From positions 1 through 64,000 of the forward strand of contig NZ_CAKUAT010000012.1 in the NCBI RefSeq assembly GCF_934636665.1: a stretch of 64,000 nt of DNA, in the 5' to 3' direction. Below the pieces are notes generated by a model. The model was not told the DNA's origin. It was given only the letters and a program-made list of their open reading frames with translations, and ran no database searches. Positions 36,583 through 47,061 of this stretch are shown here, piece by piece. The position numbers were made by a program, and so were the translations under genes. Within the stretch, counting starts at the first letter, position 1. Each line of letters opens with the position of its first letter. Source of the stretch: an uncultured Senegalimassilia sp. Lineage in GTDB: Bacteria; Actinomycetota; Coriobacteriia; Coriobacteriales; Eggerthellaceae.

Positions 36583-36993
36583 TTGGAGCTAGACCGACTT
36601 CCGCTTAGCTGCGACCGCGTATTCGCGTTCTGGGTACGTGAATGTCGAATCGTGGCCGTCAACGGCGGTGTGTACGATGGCCGACTTGGCATGCTCAGGG
36701 AGAATAGGGAGCTGGTCCTTGACCTGCTTTACCTCGATTTCTCCACTATCTATGCTTTATCGTGGCAGGAGATGGTGATGCCGGTGTCTATCCATTATGC
36801 ATTGGATACGAGCAGAAGGCATCAATTCCGCTACCATAAAAGCGTTCGACGAAACCGGCTTGGGACAGCTTTGTTGCTCGGTTGCAGTGATTTAAAGATC
36901 GCAAAAGGATCTCGTGAGTTTTATCGCATCATGAGCAATGAGACTATAGGGGAAGCCGTTTTACGGGGAGATTCGACCAAGCTGGCGTTATGA
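36583..36993 (+). CDS. Unknown protein, possibly 5'-truncated
   Basis: An open frame of 136 codons from TTG with no clear ribosome site. The sequence MLRENRELVLDLLYLDFSTI, YALSWQEMVMPVSIHYALD is protein-like but unrecognised. An internal ATG at 36690 may be the real start, or the gene may have lost its front to the IS3 fragment on its left. It ends 50 bp before the Abi-C gene in the same direction. Confidence 0.4.
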   Translation: MELDRLPLSCDRVFAFWVRECRIVAVNGGVYDGRLGMLRENRELVLDLLYLDFSTIYALSWQEMVMPVSIHYALDTSRRHQFRYHKSVRRNRLGTALLLGCSDLKIAKGSREFYRIMSNETIGEAVLRGDSTKLAL

Positions 36994-37045
36994 GTCTCCC
37001 CTGGAGGCTAACCCTTCAAGAAAATGCATGCAGCACAGGAGGAAG

Positions 37046-37882
37046 ATGTTTTCGAAGTTAGAAATGGGAGCGTTCGCACAGCTTTTCAACCGTAGTGGTT
37101 ATGTCCTCGACTTCAGTACTGCGGACTTCAATGCTTTTACGATGAACAGCATCGGGATGCCTCTCTGTGGGCATTATGGTCTATCAAAAGGACAATCAAT
37201 GCTCGCCTATCTTGGTGAAGCCGATCCTATAGATGCGACACGGCTACTGCTGGATCTTTTTGAGTACTACGAGTTTCACTTTAGGCCGGAGTTCGATTCT
37301 GCCGCAGAGGATGAATTCAATTCCTACAAGCATGAGAAAGGCAAGAGGGGCCTGTATATCAAATGTAAGGAGGTTGCAGATCGGGAACGTGCCGGGGCGA
37401 GTTACCTACAGCCATCGCTGCGCTATCTCCAAAAGGAATTCTCGAGCGAATTCATGAACGACCGCATCTCCTTGCTCATGGAAATGAGGGAAAGCGACCC
37501 GACGGAAGCCATTGGCAAGTCAAAGGAGCTTATCGAGAGCTGCTGTAAAACGATACTTGGAAAGATGCAGATATCCGCGGATAAGAATTGGGACCTAAAT
37601 AAACTCGTAAAAGAGACGATGAAAGCTCTTTCTATTACTACCGAAACAGTTACTGGAAACAGTAGGGAGGCTAGTATTGTCAGGCAAATACTTGGAAGCC
37701 TCAGCGGCCTTGCGACGGGAGTTGCCGAGTTCCGAAACGAGTACGGGTGCGGTCACGGCAGGGAGGCGGGTTTTCTCGCCCTGCCCGTCAGGCATGCCAA
37801 GCTCGCAGTAGGGAGTAGCATCACATTAGTCGAATATCTTTGGGAAACCTACAACTGGCGCTCGGGCGGCAATCAGAACTGA
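37046..37882 (+). CDS. Abi-C (abortive-infection C-terminus, HEPN) protein
   Basis: A 278-aa protein from the ATG at 37046 (AGGAGGA 5 nt upstream). The C-terminal 120 residues match the Abi_C family: AIGKSKELIESCCKTILGKM, WDLNKLVKETMKAL, VRQILGSLSGLATGVAEFRN and YGCGHG, with Arg230-Asn231 and His237 as the HEPN motif, then RHAKLAVGSSITLVEYLWET. The N-terminal part (residues 1-110) is unassigned and may sense the trigger. A single-gene system as far as can be seen. Confidence 0.75.
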   Translation: MFSKLEMGAFAQLFNRSGYVLDFSTADFNAFTMNSIGMPLCGHYGLSKGQSMLAYLGEADPIDATRLLLDLFEYYEFHFRPEFDSAAEDEFNSYKHEKGKRGLYIKCKEVADRERAGASYLQPSLRYLQKEFSSEFMNDRISLLMEMRESDPTEAIGKSKELIESCCKTILGKMQISADKNWDLNKLVKETMKALSITTETVTGNSREASIVRQILGSLSGLATGVAEFRNEYGCGHGREAGFLALPVRHAKLAVGSSITLVEYLWETYNWRSGGNQN

Positions 37883-38038
37883 GTAGCTCACGTGCGTAGA
37901 CAAACAAGCCCCTAATTGCCGGCTTCATGAGTGATGAATACAGCCATTGTTGTGCAAATCGATTAGACTTGTAAGTGTCTTTCAAAGAGATGGCTGCTCC
38001 GAGTTTGAATGCGAAGCAATGTGTATTTGGAGGAAGCA

Positions 38039-39442
38039 ATGTTGATGTATTCCACGCTGTTGGATATCGATGAGTCTCTTACTCGCGATGATTTCATACG
38101 TCTTGTGATTGAGTGGAATCAGTCGAGCCCACATCAAGATTGCGTGATTCCAGATCTGAAATGGAGTGGGCAGGGCAACATCCGATATGGTGATGGGTCG
38201 CTTTGGCTTGGTATTGAGGAGTATCGTAACCATAATACCGTTGCAATTCGTTATGAGATGACGAATGCAGAGGGTGTTGTCTGGGATACTGATTTCATCA
38301 TGAATTTCGATGAAATGAGAATGGCAATTCAGCTTGATCGAAGTCTTACTGAGGGGGCTCAGGTCGAGGACTATCGTTTTTCTGTGCCTTATTTTGTGAC
38401 GATGTTAATCAAAGAGGGATATCTAAAAGATGATAACGGTCTTCCTGTTTTGAGAGATCCTATTGATATCACAAGTGACAATGTTGATTTGATTGCTTCA
38501 ATTGTTAACCATGAGAGACAGTATAGCCTTCCGGTTATCTATATCTCAAAGACATCAGCGAATCATGCTCTGGTGAATGTAAGCAAGCTTTGCAACAGCT
38601 TGAAGGGGGTTGCTCATGTTTTGTTGGAACAGAGTTGCCAGCTTGATTTGGCCATAAGAAATGCATGCGGCGACCAGAACGAATACTTGGGCGCAGTCGG
38701 TGTTTATTTTCCGAACGGTGATCACAAAAGACTCTTGCCAAAAAAGTATTGCAACGATAGTGGCCTATTCGCTAATAGAATCATTCGAATAGTCCTGCAG
38801 TATGCAAATGCGCAAAAGACGGATTTATCGTATACATGGGCTGGTGTGACATATTCTCTTTTGAACGATCGCAAAAGTGCGGCGGATCACGCACGTCAAG
38901 TGGCTGAGAATCAGAGGGAAGAGTACGTAGATGCATTTGATCAGGAAAATAAAGAACTCCATCAAAAGGTTGATGAACTGACAGCGAAGAATGCATCATT
39001 AGAAGCGGAGGTTCGTGGGCTTAGAAGAAAGCTGAATAATGCTGAAGGGACCCCGCTTCTTGTTTACGGTGAGGAAGAAGAATTCTTTCCAGATGAAATT
39101 AAGGAAATGATTCTTGAAGAGCTAGAAAAGCGCGCTAACAACCTTAGCTCTGGGACGCGAAGGGCTGATGTTCTGAGTGATGTTTTGGAAGCTAATCCTG
39201 TTCAGGGCAGAAGCGATCAGAGGAGATCGAATCTGCGAAATGCACTGACGGATTACAGTAAGATGTTGCCTTCCAAGAAGCGCCAGCTTCAGGATCTTGG
39301 ATTCGAGATTGACGAAGATGGGAAACACTATAGTCTGTCATATTACGGAGATAGCAGGTACTTCACTACTCTCCCAAAGTCTGGCAGCGATTGGAGGGGA
39401 GGCAGAAATTCCGTATCGGAAATCATCCAGAAGCTGATGTAG
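38039..39442 (+). CDS. Unknown 467-aa protein with coiled coil, AT-rich gene
   Basis: Starts at ATG 38039 with GGAGGAAGCA in front. Residues 1-280 form an unrecognised mixed domain; about 290-350 are a coiled coil (ENKELHQKVDELTAKNASLE); 375-467 hold a basic helical C-terminus with RRSNLRNALTDYSKMLPSKK. Its sequence is clearly more AT-rich than the host DNA, a sign of transfer. It begins 157 bp after the Abi-C gene and ends just before an IS256 relic. By location a defence candidate; no motif supports a specific role. Confidence 0.6.
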   Translation: MLMYSTLLDIDESLTRDDFIRLVIEWNQSSPHQDCVIPDLKWSGQGNIRYGDGSLWLGIEEYRNHNTVAIRYEMTNAEGVVWDTDFIMNFDEMRMAIQLDRSLTEGAQVEDYRFSVPYFVTMLIKEGYLKDDNGLPVLRDPIDITSDNVDLIASIVNHERQYSLPVIYISKTSANHALVNVSKLCNSLKGVAHVLLEQSCQLDLAIRNACGDQNEYLGAVGVYFPNGDHKRLLPKKYCNDSGLFANRIIRIVLQYANAQKTDLSYTWAGVTYSLLNDRKSAADHARQVAENQREEYVDAFDQENKELHQKVDELTAKNASLEAEVRGLRRKLNNAEGTPLLVYGEEEEFFPDEIKEMILEELEKRANNLSSGTRRADVLSDVLEANPVQGRSDQRRSNLRNALTDYSKMLPSKKRQLQDLGFEIDEDGKHYSLSYYGDSRYFTTLPKSGSDWRGGRNSVSEIIQKLM

Positions 39443-39520
39443 CCTTCTATGGCGAGGGCCGCTTCCTTTCAAAGCCGTCTTGATTTGTCTTGCTTGCACC
39501 AACTTCCCCAAGGCTACTCG

Positions 39521-40380
39521 GTACCGTCAATGGTTTTACGCGAATTCAGCCAGCCGTCAGCATGACTGCTCCTTGAGAAGCGACACGTCCAGGTAGGGGC
39601 GCGATCCCCATTCGCTGTCGGCGACGCACTTCAGGCGGGTGGCCACCAGCATGAGCGCGGATTCCCCGTCGGGGAACGCGCCGACCACACGGGTCCTGCG
39701 CCTTATCTCCCTGTTGAGCCGCTCGATCGCGTTGTTCGTGCGGATGCGCCGCCAATGTTCGCGGGGCGTCGTGCAGTACGCGAGGGTCTCAGCGTACCCG
39801 CCGCGCACGACCTTGGCGCCTCTTTGAGCTTCATCGACTTGAGCTCGGTGGCCACCGACCCCGCCTTGGCCGATGCCGCCTCGCGCGACTCCATCGCGTG
39901 GATCGCCTTGAGCATGGCCGCGACCTGGGAGCGCTTCGATTTGGGGACCTTGGCCAGCGCGTTGCGGTAGAAGTGCACCGTGCGGCGCTGGTATCTGGCC
40001 TTCGGGAACACCTCGGCGATCGAGCCGACCACGCCGGCGGCCTTGTCGCCGGTGAACATGCGAGCGCCGCGCAGCTCTCGCGACTTCAGCCACGACGGGA
40101 AGCCGCGCCAGCACTCGGCCGACTCCGTGAAGCTCTCGGCGCAGCCGACGACCTTGCGGTAGCAGTCCCCGTTCACGCCGATGGACACCATCATCGTCAC
40201 GTCCTCGAGCCTCGGCATCGCCGGCTGCTCCTGCATACTTTCCGCTAGACCCCTCCATTGCGGTCTTCGTCCTTTCCAAGAATCCGTTATGTCGCAATTC
40301 CAGATTCTAGGGCGAAGGCTGTTCCCCTTCAAAGCCATCCCGATCCGCTTCGCTTACACCAACTGTCTCGACACGATCTC
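39521..40380 (-). mobile_element. IS256-family relic b, internally deleted
   Basis: On the minus strand the N-terminal start (QEQPAMPRLED) is joined directly to the middle of the catalytic domain (VTMMVSIGVNGDCYRKVVGC, FPSWLKSRELRGARMFTGDK), deleting about a third of the gene. A frameshift near 39820 then precedes RRIRNTN-type sequence (WRRIRTNNAIERLNREIRRR) and the end YLDVSLLKEQSC. The left end matches that of fragment a. It cannot encode a transposase but keeps both ends. Confidence 0.75.
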
Positions 40381-40480
40381 CGGGTCGTGGACCGCCGTCC
40401 GCCCGCCTTCGGTGATATCTGACCAAGGCGGCTTGCATCAACGATCGGCGTACTACTACAAACCGAGGTTTGCATAACTG

Positions 40481-41167
40481 CTATGCGGAAAACTTCGCAA
40501 CAAACTTGCGAGCTTTGAAGAGTTTTACCCCTAGGTATTCTTCTTTCTTGTCGATTTGGTTTTCGTATTGTTTGAGAATCTTTAAGCATAGGTTCTTTTT
40601 GGCGGTAGAGTTGCCGTCGATTCTCTTGCGGGCAATTGATTTCAGAATCGTTTGCTCCATTGCCTGCATCGCCGCAGCGCGGTTTGCGCAGAGATTCGTT
40701 TTGCTGCTATTTAGCCCCAGCGTATCATTAAGGTCATGGTTGATGTCCGGGTCGTCCGCATGGATTCTTCCGTCATGATGATAGGTAATGGTAGCAAGCG
40801 TTTCTGGCTTGAGCGGATTCACTGTCAAAGGCTTATTGCCGCGCCGCTTATCACACGTCGCACCGCTTCGACCATCGCAAACCGCGAGCATATTCTTGTA
40901 TGACAAGCTCAAATCCCTATCGAAGCATGAGGTGGCGGGATGTTGCGGCGTTATATGCTCGATCGTTGCGGGGTTGTCGTTGGTGTCGATTCGGCACATG
41001 CAATATGCGCACAGATGCCCCTGCTCGGCAATAAGAGCCTCGAGGACTTTTCGCTTATGCTCGCCACGTAGCGGCGAATAGTCGAATGAGGCATCCGGGG
41101 TGTTTTTGATATCCTGCTTCGCTTCGGTTAGCGCTTTCGGCTCGTTGCCCTTGATAATGGGAATCAT
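40481..41167 (-). CDS. ptuB: Septu HNH endonuclease PtuB
   Basis: A 228-aa HNH nuclease: Cys53 and Cys56 in HLCAYCMCRI, then ATIEHITPQHPATSCFD (Glu70-His71), then LSYKNMLAVCDGRSGATCDK. This is the TIGR02646-like/PtuB layout found with AAA ATPases in Septu and in some retron systems. Its ATG overlaps the ATPase stop by 4 bp. PtuB degrades DNA when released or activated by PtuA. No reverse transcriptase lies nearby, so this is Septu rather than a retron. Confidence 0.9.
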   Translation of the reverse strand: MIPIIKGNEPKALTEAKQDIKNTPDASFDYSPLRGEHKRKVLEALIAEQGHLCAYCMCRIDTNDNPATIEHITPQHPATSCFDRDLSLSYKNMLAVCDGRSGATCDKRRGNKPLTVNPLKPETLATITYHHDGRIHADDPDINHDLNDTLGLNSSKTNLCANRAAAMQAMEQTILKSIARKRIDGNSTAKKNLCLKILKQYENQIDKKEEYLGVKLFKARKFVAKFSA

Positions 41168-42459
41168 GACAGCAGCTCCTCGAGTTCGAGGGTTGTTTTT
41201 GCCGCTATAACATCGGGGTCATCTCCGCCGATAAGGGATTCGATGTTGATAATGACATCCTTTGCCGTTCTGTAATCTTCCTCGTCGATTGCGCGGTTGA
41301 ATGATGCAAACAACTGCATAACGTTTTCTGGACGAGAGGTGGCGCCGAGTACGGTATTGAGGATGTCGCTTGCGTCGCGTCCTCGGGTTTCTGTTGCGGG
41401 TATGGCTGTAGAGCACTCTTCAAGTATGCGAATGTTGTTCCGCGGAACCGACGCGACAATGACAGGGGAGTGCGTGGTTGTGATAAATTGCACGTTCGGG
41501 AAAATTCGCACTAGATCGTCGAGGATGCGCGCTTGCCAACGAGGATGCAGATGCAGATCGATTTCGTCGATTAAGACGACGCCAGGCGTTTCAAGCACAT
41601 GCTCGCGTAAAGCAGGGTTAAGCGTTGCCATACGATAGGCAATATCGGCGATAAGGCTTATCGTTCCACGATAGCCATCGCTCATGGAATGAAGCCTGTC
41701 GCGGTGATAAATACCGTTAGCATCGCAAAACGTGAAGACAAGTTGTTGTAGCTCCGCATCGTAATCGACCATCGCATTGTCAATTGACGCAGCAGAGTCG
41801 AAGCAGGTGGCGAGCGCCTTTTTGACGGCCGTGAATACCGCGCTTTCTCTTTTGTTCTGCCATTCCCACAATGACTGCCTCTTGAACCAGGCATTCATGC
41901 GTGAATCGTTCGAGGCGGCTTGCAGGGCATCTTCGTAGCCCCTAGTTCTGCTGGGCAGGATGTCTGACGAAGGACCATCCTGTTTCCAAAGGCGGTTCGT
42001 TCCGTATCGCGCAAGAATTGGCAACACCAAATCACTGTCGTCGGCTGCAATTTGTTGAATTCGTTCACCTGCATTGACGATAGTCTTGGCGTCTGCTCGC
42101 GTGGTGCGGCCCTTCGCGCTGTTCAGCGAACGGGTCCAAGATATCGATGAGCCAGCAACAACGCCAGCCGCGCTAATTACGACAGGATACTGCGGCTGCA
42201 CAACCGTCATGTCGCCTTGCTTGATAACAGCGCCTCGAGCATCGTCGGAAGAAATCGACGGCGACGTTGCGTATTCGATTTTATGGAACAGCGTTCCGAG
42301 TGCAACGGAGGCAGCGTCAATCAACGTGCTTTTACCCGTTCCGTTATCGCCAACAAGAACGGTGAGTTGCTGGTCGAAGTCGATGGAAAGCGATTCGAAC
42401 CTCCGGAAGTTACTAATCTCAAGTTCGCTAATTCGCAACTCTGTGTTGGCGAATCCCAC
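41164..42459 (-). CDS. ptuA: Septu ATPase PtuA
   Basis: A 431-aa ATPase from the GTG at 42459, chosen for AGGAGG 5 nt upstream. RISELEISNFRRFESLSIDF opens the RecF/SMC-like fold; Walker A is GDNGTGKS (37-44); the signature region is RLHSMSDGYRGTISLIADIA; Walker B is GVVLIDEIDLHLHPRW, followed by FITTTHSPVIVAS. This is the PtuA ATPase that oligomerises and controls PtuB. Both genes look intact and are more AT-rich than their surroundings. IS256 relics lie on both sides. Confidence 0.9.
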   Translation of the reverse strand: MGFANTELRISELEISNFRRFESLSIDFDQQLTVLVGDNGTGKSTLIDAASVALGTLFHKIEYATSPSISSDDARGAVIKQGDMTVVQPQYPVVISAAGVVAGSSISWTRSLNSAKGRTTRADAKTIVNAGERIQQIAADDSDLVLPILARYGTNRLWKQDGPSSDILPSRTRGYEDALQAASNDSRMNAWFKRQSLWEWQNKRESAVFTAVKKALATCFDSAASIDNAMVDYDAELQQLVFTFCDANGIYHRDRLHSMSDGYRGTISLIADIAYRMATLNPALREHVLETPGVVLIDEIDLHLHPRWQARILDDLVRIFPNVQFITTTHSPVIVASVPRNNIRILEECSTAIPATETRGRDASDILNTVLGATSRPENVMQLFASFNRAIDEEDYRTAKDVIINIESLIGGDDPDVIAAKTTLELEELLS

Positions 42460-42799
42460 AATAACCTCCTGTGTTTTGCGCTGGCAGCCAGCCAATTAAA
42501 CTTTTGTGCCGGATCAAACAGGTTCATTATAGTCGATGGCTTACGGGCTTCGGCTTTTGCGGCATGCTGCCTTCGTCGCTGACGTACGGAAAACGCAACC
42601 AGCCGAATCAACCAATAGGCAGGAGACGAGGTCTTTCTGCTTTGGTTCAAGCCTTGTGAATCAGCTATAGACGACTGTGCATATTCTGCTAAAGGTTCAT
42701 CGGCCCGGATTTTCGCGATGCTGCCCATTTATTGATGAAGAGTTGTAATTTTGTTTATCTTGCTTGTCGGGATGAATCTCCTTATCAAGCTGTAGCGTC
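42460..42799 (-). promoter_or_regulatory. Upstream region of ptuAB with a consensus -10 box
   Basis: On the minus strand TATAAT lies at 42531-42526, about 67 bp before the ptuA start. A matching -35 is weak. The rest of the stretch up to the IS256 relic shows no gene. Confidence 0.45.
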
Positions 42800-43155
42800 A
42801 GTGGCTTTGCGCACTTTTAGGTAGTCGCCGGCACGGCTACTCTTTGAGCAGAGACGCGTCCAGGTATCGACGGGAGCCCCATTCGCTGTCGGCGACGTAT
42901 TTCAGGCGGGCGGCAACCAGCATCAGCGCGGATTTCCCGTCGGGGAACGTGCCGACAACGCGGGTACGCCGCCTGATCTCCCTGTTGAGCCGCTCGATGG
43001 CGTTGTTCGTGCGGATGCGCCGCCAATGCTCGCGGGGCATCTCGCAGTACGTCAGCGTCTCGGCGAAGCCTTCGCGCACGACCTTTGCGGCCTCCTTCAG
43101 CCTCATCGACTCGAGCTCGGCTGTCACCGACTCGGCCTTGGTCGCCGAGGTGAAT
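42800..43155 (-). mobile_element. IS256-family relic c (C-terminal third)
   Basis: On the minus strand the frame reads VTAELESMRLKEAAKVVREG, then WRRIRTNNAIERLNREIRRR, then DSEWGSRRYLDASLLKE and a stop near 42837. Only the C-terminal third remains, with its right end (TTTGCGCACTTTTA near 42812). The left part was lost at the junction with the IS3-element flank (about 43156-43200), a stretch shared with 14767-14830. Confidence 0.75.
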
Positions 43156-43200
43156 CTGAATCTGCCCCAGATCCGTTGACAAGTCGATTTCCGTTTCGGT

Positions 43201-44438
43201 TGGACTGGGACTGTTTTATGGACATCCGGAATCGAGCTGATGAGCGCACTGCCGCTCATATTCCACGGGCGATAGGTTGCCGAGGGACGAATGCGGCCGC
43301 CTGGTATTGTAATACAGCTCGATGAACTTGAATATTTCCTGCCTGGCCTCTATCCGGGTGTCGTACTTGCGATCGAGGGGAAGCTCCCTTTTCAGGGTCT
43401 TGAAGAACGACTCCATGACGGCGTTGTCGTAAGGGCAGCCCTTGCGGGAAAACGATTGGACGAACCCGCGATTCTCGAGCTCCCTGCAAAACCTGCTCGA
43501 GGTGTATTGGCTGTCTCTATCCGTGTGCACCATGAGTCCTTCTTCCGGATTTCCCTGTTCACAGCATTGTCAAGGGCGTCGATTACCAGATTCTCGTTGA
43601 TGCGGGGGGCACTTGCCATCCGACTATCTTGCGAGAGAACAGGTCGAGGTAGGTGGCCAGGTAGAGCCATCCTTCTCGTGGGTATGTAGGTGATGTCGCC
43701 GCACCACACGCTGTTCTTCTTTTGGACGGAGAATTCCCTGTTCAAGACATTGGCCCCTTTGTCCGAGGCCTTTCCGCCCCTTCTGTACTTCTTGGGGCCC
43801 CTGTAGGATGCCGGCCCTTTCCTCGCCATCATGCGCTGCACGGTCTTGCCGTTCGCAACGATGCCGATCTTGCGAAGCTCGACGACGATCCGCCTCGACC
43901 CGTACCTGCGATTGTTGGCGTAGAAGATGTCCTCGACGAACGGCTCCAGCGCCTCGTGGGCTATCTGCCTCGATGATTTGGGGCGGTTCAGGAAGGCATA
44001 GTATCCGCCTCTGCTGACGCCCAGCGCCCCGCATGCCTTCTTGACGCTCATCCCATGCTCGCCGGTCCTCACGAACTCGAACCTCACGCTTGGGCTTGCC
44101 TCGAGAAGGCCCGGAATTTCTTTAGTATCGCGACCTCCTTGCGGAGCTCCTCGTTCTCCTTCTGAGCTTCAGCATCTCGTGATCCTTGTTCGCGACGGGG
44201 TTGCCGCTTCCGGGGAACGCGTCCTCGCCGTCGGCCTCATATTTGCCGCCCACCTTCTGAGGGTGCAGCACGGCACGTTGAGCCGATCGGACAGCCCCTT
44301 GACCGGGATCTCTCCCTCGAGAACCAATCTCGCGACGGAGAGCTTGAATTGCCTGTCGTAGCGTTTTCCTGGCATAGTTTGAACACCTTTCCAATCGAAA
44401 CGCTCGATTCTCCGTGTCCATTATATTGTCCCAGTCCA
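43201..44438 (-). mobile_element. IS3-family element with intact ends but frameshifted genes
   Basis: Imperfect terminal repeats are TGGACTGGGACTGTTTTATG at 43201 and, inverted, the matching TGGACTGGGACAATATAATG at 44438. OrfA (from 44375: MPGKRYDRQFKLSVARLVLE, helix-turn-helix) shifts frame near 44260. OrfB has VRTGEHGMSVKKACGALGVS, NRRYGSRRIVVELRKIGI, NSVWCGDITYIPTR, then after two more shifts THTDRDSQYTSSRF-type sequence (HTDRDSQYTS) and SFFKTLKRELP. At least three shifts beyond any programmed one make it inactive. Confidence 0.8.
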
Positions 44439-44555
44439 GTCCTCCCAGTCCTCTTCTGGTCCAGGATTTCCACCGCAGTCCCAATCGGCTATCTTATTAA
44501 TTTCTATTGATGGATACACGGAATTTGCGTTGCGCAAAGAAGGGAAGATGCAAAG

Positions 44556-45626
44556 GTGCTTCAACTATTTCCGGTGCTTAATTATCAATTAAAAAACAAG
44601 CGTGAGCTAACCCGCCATGAATATCGTCATGAATGGCGTAAGGTGATTGAATATGATGACGTTATGGGAGTGGTTCGGCCTGTATTAGTCGCTCAGGTCG
44701 TTGCTTTTATCGCTTCAGTGCTCTTGTTCTCAGGGAAAATTGCAATAGGCTATTTAGCAATCAATATGGTTGAACCATTCGATGCGCGAGTTCGGCAGAT
44801 TTTTTCATCATTTAGGGATGACCCTGCCGGCTTTCTGTCGTTCGCGGTATTGACATTCAGTGTTTGCGTTTTCTTTTGGTTCTATCTGAAAAAGGATTTT
44901 GTTACTAAGTTTGCGTTAAGGAAAGCCATTCTGAGAGACACTTGTGCAAATCGCGCTTCTTATTCAAGACGTGCAATTACGTCGTCAAATGCGAGCACGG
45001 TTAATTTTGCTGTACAGTGTGCGATTGCCGTTTTAGCGGCAACATTGCTAGTTTCTTCGTTGTTTCGGCTTGAATTATCGACAACCCTAATGGCTCTCGT
45101 GGCGTATGCGATTTCTGTCGTTCATATCTGGTCTTTATTTCGAATAAAGGATGGCGAGAAGACAGCATGCGGATGCAAAGTTAAGTGTTGTTGCGCGATT
45201 CTTGCTACAATAGCTGTTGCCATTGTATTGATTGCTTACGTTGAGTCATTTGGCGATTTTCTTGGTGGTCTACAACCAATACGGAATTTATGTTTGACGA
45301 TAGCATATCTTGCTGAATCTTTTTGGCTTGTGATGTTTGGCATTTGGTACTTGCTGCTCTTTTATGAATGGCGAATCCCGAAACAACGAGTAAGTTGCAT
45401 CAAGAAGAAACAAAAAGTCGATCTTCAGACGATCAACGATGCAGATGCAGGCAAAAAAGGCACATTCCGAGATTGGTTAAAAAAGGACATAGAAATAATG
45501 TGGATTGTCGCTGTTGCGCTAATTCCTGTTCTCGCAGTGATGATTATTGAGTCAGCTCAGCTCTTGTGTGTGCTAATAGGCTTACTGTATCAGTTGCTTA
45601 ATCTTGTAGTTCAGCCTGTATGGTAA
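44556..45626 (+). CDS. Multi-pass membrane protein, AT-rich, unknown
   Basis: A 356-aa protein from GTG 44556 with AGGGAAG before it. About seven hydrophobic segments are visible (near residues 45-75, 92-112, 150-170, 175-195, 212-230, 245-272 and 315-345). Between the third-last and last lies a basic cytoplasmic loop. No transporter or enzyme motif is recognised. The gene stands alone between an IS3 and an IS256 element in AT-rich DNA and was probably brought in with a lost partner. Confidence 0.6.
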   Translation: MLQLFPVLNYQLKNKRELTRHEYRHEWRKVIEYDDVMGVVRPVLVAQVVAFIASVLLFSGKIAIGYLAINMVEPFDARVRQIFSSFRDDPAGFLSFAVLTFSVCVFFWFYLKKDFVTKFALRKAILRDTCANRASYSRRAITSSNASTVNFAVQCAIAVLAATLLVSSLFRLELSTTLMALVAYAISVVHIWSLFRIKDGEKTACGCKVKCCCAILATIAVAIVLIAYVESFGDFLGGLQPIRNLCLTIAYLAESFWLVMFGIWYLLLFYEWRIPKQRVSCIKKKQKVDLQTINDADAGKKGTFRDWLKKDIEIMWIVAVALIPVLAVMIIESAQLLCVLIGLLYQLLNLVVQPVW

Positions 45627-45730
45627 GTTAAGGCAGATATCTTTGATAGGAAATAGCATTCTTGACGAATGTGTTCAGATGGAAAAGATTGAATCTGATA
45701 TTGTGAAGAAAGCAAAATAGATTTGTTTCG

Positions 45731-46998
45731 GTGCCGTCAATAGTTTTGCGCACTTTTAGCTAGCCGTCAGCACGACTGCTCTTTGAGAAGCGACACGTCC
45801 AGGTAGCGGCGGGAGCCCCACTCGCTGTCGGCGACGTACTTCAGGTGGGCGGCCACCAGCATGAGCGCGGACTTGCCGTTGGGAAAGGTGCCGACCACGC
45901 GGGTGCGCCGGCGTATCTCCCTGTTCAGGCGTTCGATCGCGTTGTTCGTCCGGATGCGCCGCCAATGCTCGCGGGGCATCTCGCAGTACGTCAGCGTCTC
46001 GGCGAAGCCGTCGCGCACGACCTTGGCGGCCGAGGCCTCGCGCGACTCCATCGCGTGGATGGCCTTGAGCATGGCCGCGACCTGGGAGCGCTTCGATTTC
46101 GGAGCCTTGGCGAGGACGTTGCGGTAGAAGTGCACGGTGCAGCGCTGGTATTTGGCGCTAGGGAAGACCTCGGCGATCGAGCCGACCATGCCGGCGGCCT
46201 TGTCGCCGGCGAACACGCGAACGCCGCGCAGCCCGCGGGACTTGAGCCACGACGGGAAGTCGCGCCAGCCCCCGGCCGACTCGGCGAAGCCCTCGGCGCA
46301 CCCGATCGCCTCGCGGTAGCCGTCCTCGTTCACGCCGATCGCCGCCATGACGGCGACGTTCTCGTAGGAGCCTCCCCAGCTGCGCTTCAGGTAGACGCCG
46401 TCGACGTAGACGTACGGGCATTCGCAGGCCAGGGGGCCTGCATCGCCGCTCCTCGGCCGCCTTGAAAGCCTTGTCGTTGAGGTTTGAGGCCGTGCCGGCG
46501 GAGACGCCCGCGCCCCACAGGATCTCGCTGACGTCCTCGATGCGGCGCGTGGGCACCCCGGCCAGGTACATCTCGATGATGGCCTCCTCGACGCTGGTCT
46601 CGCGCCTCTTGCAGCGCTCGACGACGGCGGTGGCGAAGCGCATGCCCTTGAGCTTGGGCATCTTGAGCGTGAGCTGGCCCGACGTCGTGGTGAACCCGCG
46701 CTCGTAGTGCCCGGCGCGGTACGCCGCGCGCTCGTCGGTGCGCTCATAAGGGCCGGCGCCGACGAGCCGGTCGGCCTCCTCGTCGGGCATCGCGTTGATG
46801 GTCTCCTCGATGGTTTTCCCGACCAGCTCGCGAAGCTCGGACTTCACCGCCTCCTCGTCGAATGATGCGATTGGGTTGGACATGACCTGCCTCCTAGCAT
46901 GATTGAATTCGACACTCAAATCATACCGACGGCACGCGCCATGTCTTTTCTCTTTCCTGGGCGTGTTCAGCTTTCAAAGTGCGCAAATATTTTTCGTT
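45731..46998 (-). mobile_element. IS256-family element d, nearly full length but frameshifted
   Basis: From the ATG at 46883 (AGGAGG upstream) the frame encodes the transposase start (EEAVKSELRELVGKTIEETI, KMPKLKGMRFATAVVERCKR). Near 46445 it shifts, and the other frame continues through PYVYVDGVYLKRSWGGSYEN, GVRVFAGDKAAGMVGSIAEV and NAIERLNREIRRRTRVVGTF to the stop at 45767. An in-frame loss of about 20 codons near 46030 is suggested by comparison with relic c. Ends share TTGCGCACTTT boxes at 45749 and, inverted, near 46976-46988. Confidence 0.8.
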
Positions 46999-47061
46999 AT
47001 CCGAGCTCCGGCAGATACCGCGTACAATTCGGTTAAAGGCAATTGCGGATGGGGAAGCATC

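Noticed and set aside
40481..42459. Retron with Septu-type effectors
   Set aside because: No reverse transcriptase or msr/msd-like region is near the PtuA/PtuB genes.
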